Origin: DAORIO01 sp964384645
GTDB taxonomy: Bacteria > Patescibacteriota > Minisyncoccia > Phycocordibacterales > UBA9973
Assembly (NCBI GenBank): GCA_964384645.1
Contig: CAYLKL010000001.1
Span: forward strand, 1 to 64,000
Direction: 5' to 3'
DNA: 64,000 nt
Both the position numbers and the translations under genes were made by a program. Numbering within the stretch: the stretch's first letter is position 1; each line of letters begins with the position of its first letter. The notes beneath the pieces were generated by a model. That model saw only the letters and a list, made by a program, of their open reading frames with translations, made no database searches and was not told the DNA's origin. Shown here one piece after another: positions 59,839 through 64,000 of the stretch.

Positions 59839-60018
59839 TTAATTAACAATTAAGTTGATAATCTTAATAAATAGAGTGTCGAAAGCACCTAGAATAATCG
59901 CCAAAATTAGAGACGCAATAATAACAACCAAAGTATACTTGATTGTCTTTTTTCGAGTAGGCCAATTAACGTGCTTCATCTCATTTTTAGTTTCTTTTAT
60001 AAAGTTAAACATTGCCAT
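59839..60018 (-). CDS. secE: Preprotein translocase subunit SecE
   Basis: 59 residues read directly from the sequence: starts MAMFNFIKETKNEMKHVNWP, then TRKKTIKYT and a single membrane helix (about 28-46) followed by FDTLFIKIINLIVN. The VxWPTR motif before one C-terminal helix is the SecE signature. It stabilises SecY. A second ATG two codons later is possible. First gene of the secE-nusG-rplK operon. Confidence 0.93.
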   Translation of the reverse strand: MAMFNFIKETKNEMKHVNWPTRKKTIKYTLVVIIASLILAIILGAFDTLFIKIINLIVN

Positions 60019-60062
60019 AAAATTTTCATATTAAAAAGCCCCGGGGGGCCCTAATTACCCAT

Positions 60063-60091
60063 AGGATACCAAATCAAAAAAGAAGTGTCAA
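60063..60091 (-). promoter_or_regulatory. Promoter of secE-nusG-rplK
   Basis: TTGACA (60091-60086), 17-nt spacer, TATCCT (60068-60063). Between it and secE lies a GC-rich stem GCCCCCCGGGGC followed by T5, a terminator-like element in the leader. Confidence 0.65.
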
Positions 60092-60102
60092 TTAATAGAA
60101 AA

Positions 60103-60127
60103 AATAAAAAAAGGCGTAAAAACGCCC
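60103..60127 (-). terminator. Terminator of the 56-residue gene
   Basis: GGGCGTTTTTACGCC hairpin followed by T7 on the minus strand. Confidence 0.75.
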
Positions 60128-60131
60128 AATC

Positions 60132-60302
60132 TTAACAAGTTTTTCTCCTAAAAGAAGGATTAAAACCTATAGATTTATTATTGAAATTATTTTTACCCCC
60201 TGTTGGGTTTTGAAAATGGTTAAACTGCCACAAGGTACGGCTACTGTCCCTAAACGCCGACCGCGCTATGGTTTTTTTAGAACTACTTTTTTTCTTTGCC
60301 AT
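60132..60302 (-). CDS. Small basic protein (56 residues)
   Basis: ATG to TAA, read directly: starts MAKKKSSSKKTIARSAFRDS and ends GFNPSFRRKTC. Strongly basic with aromatic residues, no hydrophobic helix; composition resembles nucleic-acid- or ribosome-binding peptides. It is bounded by terminators on both sides and has a TATACT box about 33 nt upstream. The frame on the opposite strand (60210-60407) is taken as a shadow because it runs through a terminator. Function unknown. Confidence 0.55.
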   Translation of the reverse strand: MAKKKSSSKKTIARSAFRDSSRTLWQFNHFQNPTGGKNNFNNKSIGFNPSFRRKTC

Positions 60303-60342
60303 GATATTTTATTTAAAGTTCGAAACAAAAGTATATATCACA

Positions 60343-60388
60343 ATAAAAAAACTCGCAATTTACTAGTTGGTAAATTGCGAGTTTTTTG
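60343..60388 (-). terminator. Terminator of the SIMPL-domain gene
   Basis: AAAACTCGCAATTTACC and GGTAAATTGCGAGTTTT arms (minus strand reading) with T7. Confidence 0.9.
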
Positions 60389-60391
60389 TGA

Positions 60392-61195
60392 TTATTTTAT
60401 TTCGTAAACAATCGTAATATCTGATGTTATCTTCTGTTCCCCAGTTGAAAGACTTGGGGCTTGTGGAGCGTCTGCTTTGGCTTCGTTTCTTACAGCCATG
60501 TCTCCCCCCATCGCGTAATACATTGGATAATTTCCACCCTCAGAATAAGAAATTATTCTGACCAATTTTACTCCTAAATCTTTTCTCAAAACTTCTGCTT
60601 TTTCTTTTGCATCTTCAATTGCAAGTCTTCGAGCTTCTTCTCTCAATGCGTCTACATCATCAACAGAAAATTCTGGACCACTAACCTCACCAATACCTAC
60701 GGCTGTTATTCCTGCAATAATTTCTCCCGCTTTGTCAGTCTCTCTAACTTTAACTTGAATTGTTTGACTTGTTTCGTATCCAACAATTTGTTGATTTTGA
60801 TTTACAGGTGGGCACCACTCTGGACTACAAATAGTCATAGACTTTGTGTAATCATACTTTGGAGAAGTATTGATCCACAATGTTTTTATATCTTTTTCCT
60901 CTATCCCTTTTTCTTTCAAAAAACTAAGCGCCCCAGATTCTTTTTCTACCATCTTGTCAGTTGCCTCTTTACTTGTTTTAGCCTCTTCTTTGATCGTAAA
61001 AGTAATCATTGCAATATCTGGTACTGCAAAAACTTCACCCGATCCAGAAACTGAAATACTAGGCATTGCTTCGCTTGTACTTGGTTTTAGTTCTTTTACA
61101 AAAAGAATTACCAAAAATGCAGTTGCTACCAATAAAAACAAAGACGCTGAACTAAAAAAATTGTCTTTTGAACTTTTTTGATTTGTTTGATCCAT
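60392..61195 (-). CDS. SIMPL-domain (DUF541) protein, membrane-anchored
   Basis: 267 residues. One N-terminal helix (about 16-33) then the SIMPL fold: SISVSGSGEVFAVPDIAMIT, KGIEEKDIKTLWINTSPKYD, VGYETSQTIQVKVRETDKAG, and AREAIEDAKEKAEVLRKDLG-like pattern. Two extra Cys (TICSPEWCPP) may form a disulfide. Family of exported proteins with poorly known function. Downstream of the ABC-efflux genes, own terminator. Confidence 0.9.
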   Translation of the reverse strand: MDQTNQKSSKDNFFSSASLFLLVATAFLVILFVKELKPSTSEAMPSISVSGSGEVFAVPDIAMITFTIKEEAKTSKEATDKMVEKESGALSFLKEKGIEEKDIKTLWINTSPKYDYTKSMTICSPEWCPPVNQNQQIVGYETSQTIQVKVRETDKAGEIIAGITAVGIGEVSGPEFSVDDVDALREEARRLAIEDAKEKAEVLRKDLGVKLVRIISYSEGGNYPMYYAMGGDMAVRNEAKADAPQAPSLSTGEQKITSDITIVYEIK

Positions 61196-61240
61196 AAATT
61201 GATTTTAATTAATAATTATATTTATAAAAACGAACAAGCT

Positions 61241-61927
61241 CTACTTATGTGACTTGTTAACCTTATCTTCCTTAAGTTTACCATCTTCTAACACTAAAGT
61301 TCTATGTCCCAAAACAGCATATTCCTGTTCGTGAGTTACCATTATTATGGTTTGTCCATTTTTATTTAACTCTAAAAAAGCTTCCAAAACCGAGTTTGAT
61401 GTTTCAGAATCCAAGTTGGCGGTTGGTTCGTCGGCGAAAATTATTTTAGGACTATGAGCTATGGCTCTTGCGATTGAGACTCTTTGCTGTTCCCCGCCAG
61501 ACATCTGAGACGGCAAATTATTTATTCGATGTCCTAATTTTATTTTATTTAAGGCTTCTATTGATTTTTTTTCGGCTTCTTTGTCTGAGACACCTTGCAT
61601 CAAAAGTGGCACCATAACATTCTCTAGTGCAGTAAGTGATGGCAAAATAGCGTAATCTTGGAAAATATAGCCGAGCTTATTTAGCCTCAATTGTGTTCGT
61701 AAATTTTGAGACAAATTATCAACCCTAAAATTATCTATGTATACCTCTCCACTTGTCGGATGATCAAGAAGCCCAAGCTGATACAAAAGCGTTGACTTAC
61801 CAGAACCAGAACGTCCTGTAATGGTCAAAAATTCACCCTCTTGTACATCAAAAGATATATCGTTTAAGGCAATAGTGGTATTCTCTCCATTTGTAAATTT
61901 TTTTGATAAATTTCTGACTTTAATCAT
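61241..61927 (-). CDS. ABC transporter ATP-binding protein (MacB/LolD type)
   Basis: 228 residues. Walker A GRSGSGKST (38-46), Q-loop YIFQDYAILPSLTALENVMV, signature MSGGEQQRVSIARAIAHSP, Walker B KIIFADEPTANLDSETSN, H-loop MVTHEQEYA. Drives the MacB-like permease encoded 1 nt upstream. Probable efflux or lipoprotein/cell-wall cargo; substrate unknown. Confidence 0.95.
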   Translation of the reverse strand: MIKVRNLSKKFTNGENTTIALNDISFDVQEGEFLTITGRSGSGKSTLLYQLGLLDHPTSGEVYIDNFRVDNLSQNLRTQLRLNKLGYIFQDYAILPSLTALENVMVPLLMQGVSDKEAEKKSIEALNKIKLGHRINNLPSQMSGGEQQRVSIARAIAHSPKIIFADEPTANLDSETSNSVLEAFLELNKNGQTIIMVTHEQEYAVLGHRTLVLEDGKLKEDKVNKSHK

Positions 61928-61928
61928 A

Positions 61929-63206
61929 TTATCTTCCTAAAATTGCTGATAGTGTATTTTGTTTAACGACGATTCTCGCAGGTATATATCCAGCCACAGC
62001 TGTAGCCAAGAAAAGAATTAAGGCGCGAACAGATGTTTCTCCAAATTTTGCAACCAATATTCCGTCTGAGAATGGAAAATCTATTGGGTTGGCGTCCAGT
62101 GCCGGCTTTATCAAAGCATAAACTAAAATTCCACCTACAATAATTCCAGCACCTGCAAAAAACAAAGATTGAATAACATAAGAAAAAGAAATTGCTCTAT
62201 TTGATATACCAATACCTTTTAAAATTCCAATAAATCTTCGGCGAGTAATTGCGTTGACGAAAATAACAATAAAAATAGTAATGCCCCCAACAACAAGTCC
62301 AATGGAACTAATGGCGTTCCCTAAAATAGCAAATGTAACTTTTATGTCTGTTAAGAATTTTGGCTCAGCTTCTGTTGAAGTTTGAACCCTTCCGTACTCA
62401 CCAGCACCAGAATCGATAAGAGAATTTTTTGCTAAAATTGGATCACTGCCAGACTTTAAGCGCACAGAAATTTGATTGGCGTTGTAATCTCCACGGCCCA
62501 AAATTTTTCTTGCCTCTATATCTGTCATAACCACGGAAGTATCAAATTCATCAACCTTTGATCCGATAATTCCTTTAACAAAATATTCTTTTTGTATATC
62601 CCCTACGGTAATCAAAACCTTTGAACCGATTTTTACGTCTTTTAGTGTTTGAAATCCTGGTGATTCTATCGGAGTATATTTATACAAAAGATTTTTTCCG
62701 ATCATTACCCAATCACTATCCTCTTTTGATAAAAATGTTCCTTCGATTAAATATTTTGATATGCCAGAAAAATTTTCCTCAATCTCTGGGTCGATTCCCA
62801 AAACCTGCGCACCTGCACCATCACGCAAATCACCCTTTTTTATGGTTTGTTTATAATTTGATTCAATTCTTCCCGAACCACGATACCTAATAGTTATATT
62901 CTCAAAACCTGGAACTTCTCGGGCAATACTTGCAACCCACTGAGTATTGTCTACAAATGGTCGATTTAAAAAAGGTGTAACAATTACATCTCCTGTATAA
63001 ATTCTTTTGTTCGCCTCTACAGACCCTTCAATAAGACCAACCAAAATACCAGAAACAACAACTAAGTTCAAAAAAGTTAATGTCATAACAAAAACAATTA
63101 AAGCTGTTGTCCAAATATTTGCGCGCTTTATGTCTCTTTTCGCCAAGAAAAAACCAACCTTCAAGTCTATTTTTAATTTATCTCCAAATGATTTTTCTTC
63201 TGGCAT
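61929..63206 (-). CDS. ABC transporter permease, FtsX/MacB-like
   Basis: 425 residues. One N-terminal helix (about 32-54), a large extracytoplasmic MacB_PCD-type domain (55-290; YTGDVIVTPFLNRPFVDNTQ), then three helices in the FtsX domain (TFAILGNAISSIGLVVGGIT; SYVIQSLFFAGAGIIVGGIL; ALILFLATAVAGYIPARIVV). The start overlaps the stop of the adaptor gene (TAATG) and its stop is 1 nt before the ATPase gene. Confidence 0.93.
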   Translation of the reverse strand: MPEEKSFGDKLKIDLKVGFFLAKRDIKRANIWTTALIVFVMTLTFLNLVVVSGILVGLIEGSVEANKRIYTGDVIVTPFLNRPFVDNTQWVASIAREVPGFENITIRYRGSGRIESNYKQTIKKGDLRDGAGAQVLGIDPEIEENFSGISKYLIEGTFLSKEDSDWVMIGKNLLYKYTPIESPGFQTLKDVKIGSKVLITVGDIQKEYFVKGIIGSKVDEFDTSVVMTDIEARKILGRGDYNANQISVRLKSGSDPILAKNSLIDSGAGEYGRVQTSTEAEPKFLTDIKVTFAILGNAISSIGLVVGGITIFIVIFVNAITRRRFIGILKGIGISNRAISFSYVIQSLFFAGAGIIVGGILVYALIKPALDANPIDFPFSDGILVAKFGETSVRALILFLATAVAGYIPARIVVKQNTLSAILGR

Positions 63207-64000
63207 TATTTTTCTATTTTAACCAAAACGACATCTCCAGGTTTTAACCCTCTTTCTATTTCAGCAATATCCCCGTCACCAATTTTACCTCTCACAATTT
63301 CTACTTCTTCATTCTTTTTTGCCTTTTTACCGGTTTTAATCAAAACATAAGTTTTGCCATCTCTTTCATAAATTGCTCTATTTGGAATAGTTATAGCTCC
63401 TTCCATTTTCCAAATATTTATAAGCAGATTTGCGGTAAGTCCCGGTCTAACATTTTCATCTAGTTCTAGTATGTCAGCGCTTACTTTATAGTTCACAACA
63501 CCACTAACTAATGTTTCAGAAGGTTCAACAAAAGAAATCTTTCCTCGATAAATTTTTCCAGGAAATGCATCAAACTCTATATCTGTCATCGCGTCTTTAT
63601 AGACAAGATCAACATTTGCTTCATTAATATTTGATTCAACATACAAAGATTCTGTATTTTCAATAACCATTGCAACATTTTGAACTTCAGAAAGCTCACC
63701 TGTTTTAATATTAACCGCAGTTACAGTGCCACTTTCCGGGGCTTTCAAATATGTATCTTCAAGTTCAGCTAGAGCAGATTGATACCTACCCCTTGCCTGA
63801 AGAACATTTGCTTCTGCTGATGATATTTCAGATGGTCTTGCTTGTTTTTTCTTAAGCAAATACTCCGCTTCTTTTTGTTTTACATTACTTTCAGCTGAAG
63901 AAATTGTTGAACTAGCGGTTGCGAGAGCTGAGTCATAAGCCGCCTTGTTGGTGGCGTAATTTGCCCCCTTTGTATTTGGTATTTCAACTATCCAAGGAAA
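63206..64000 (-). CDS. Efflux periplasmic-adaptor (MacA/HlyD-like) protein, 5' end beyond window
   Basis: Partial; the reading frame is open to the window end (start of the visible part reads FPWIVEIPNTKGANYA). A coiled-coil hairpin (AYDSALATASSTISSAESNV; EISSAEANVLQARGRYQSAL) leads into the lipoyl half (YLKAPESGTVTAVNIKTGEL) and a beta-barrel (VEPSETLVSGVVNYKVSADI, RPGLTANLLINI). In monoderm bacteria such adaptors work with MacB-like ABC pumps, here encoded directly downstream. Confidence 0.9.
   Translation of the reverse strand, partial: FPWIVEIPNTKGANYATNKAAYDSALATASSTISSAESNVKQKEAEYLLKKKQARPSEISSAEANVLQARGRYQSALAELEDTYLKAPESGTVTAVNIKTGELSEVQNVAMVIENTESLYVESNINEANVDLVYKDAMTDIEFDAFPGKIYRGKISFVEPSETLVSGVVNYKVSADILELDENVRPGLTANLLINIWKMEGAITIPNRAIYERDGKTYVLIKTGKKAKKNEEVEIVRGKIGDGDIAEIERGLKPGDVVLVKIEK

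Noticed and set aside
60210..60407. 65-codon plus-strand frame opposite the 56-residue gene
   Set aside because: It runs through a strong terminator hairpin (60343-60388) and has no promoter signal.
1..64000. CRISPR array or phage/transposase module
   Set aside because: No regularly spaced direct repeats, cas, integrase or transposase genes are visible; the repeats found are palindromes or simple-word arrays.
1..64000. UGA recoding to glycine as in some CPR lineages
   Set aside because: UGA terminates several genes at precise ATGA overlaps, and no in-frame UGA occurs in conserved genes.

Overview
The window reads as a chromosomal contig from a Parcubacteria-like member of the Candidate Phyla Radiation (Patescibacteria). 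The basis is inference from: low GC, many short hypothetical genes, a secreted peptidoglycan-binding/S-layer-like protein with CxxGxxFSxTTGxxC-type repeats, tandem-domain ThyX, an EF-P with a non-canonical tip loop, and a solitary 23S rRNA gene. UGA is used as a stop codon (for example the ATGA overlaps near 18728 and 40962), so this is not a UGA-recoding CPR lineage. Two 10-N runs (14941-14950, 42275-42284) are assembly gaps inside genes. I recognised no tRNA gene, CRISPR array, transposase or phage gene.

Layout. 1-690: the 5' end of a 23S rRNA gene (minus strand) with its own consensus promoter, a leader boxA and no 16S upstream. 742-4668: membrane proteins, an MscS-like channel protein and a winged-helix regulator. 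4767-6612: rplJ-rplL with an L10-type leader, a triplicated rplL tail, and a four-helix-bundle gene flanked by inverted repeats. 6721-23786: a large cell-surface polysaccharide locus (initiating phosphoglycosyltransferase, flippase, GT2/GT4/GT9 glycosyltransferases, GalE, UDP-glucuronate-epimerase-like protein, methyltransferases, deacetylase, O-antigen-ligase/polymerase). 23892-27480: the S-layer-like protein with a long untranslated leader, and a helix-turn-helix protein. 27615-31875: ftsK, recA and companions. 31929-38607: efp, rpsF-ssb-rpsR, tatD, metG and small hypotheticals. 38623-46636: AI-2E-type transporter, M16 protease, GT4, glyS, a surface protein, recO and a hydrolase. 46738-53955: a small secreted protein, a T-box-controlled ileS with an embedded histidine-phosphatase domain, and argS. 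54049-58751: a dTTP-supply group (tmk, thyX, dcd) among small hypotheticals. 59839-58846 (minus strand): secE-nusG-rplK. 60132-64000: a 56-residue basic protein, a SIMPL-domain protein and a MacAB-type efflux/ABC system cut by the window end.

Most informative signals: (i) IleRS carries a complete histidine-phosphatase-like domain (RHG motif at about residues 501-503, second His near 644) inside its catalytic body, plus a 24-nt in-frame palindromic insertion; (ii) its gene is preceded by a compact T-box leader with an AUC triplet in a short stem I; (iii) the rplL 3' end is present three times in tandem with hairpins between; (iv) many single genes share a promoter followed by a short leader resembling CAAACCTNTAAA-AATG and lack an obvious Shine-Dalgarno; (v) simple-word inverted repeats sit at gene boundaries. 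Several starts were moved downstream of the longest possible frame because promoters, terminators or family alignments require it. SecE (59 aa), a 56-aa protein and a 49-aa membrane peptide were read directly from the sequence.
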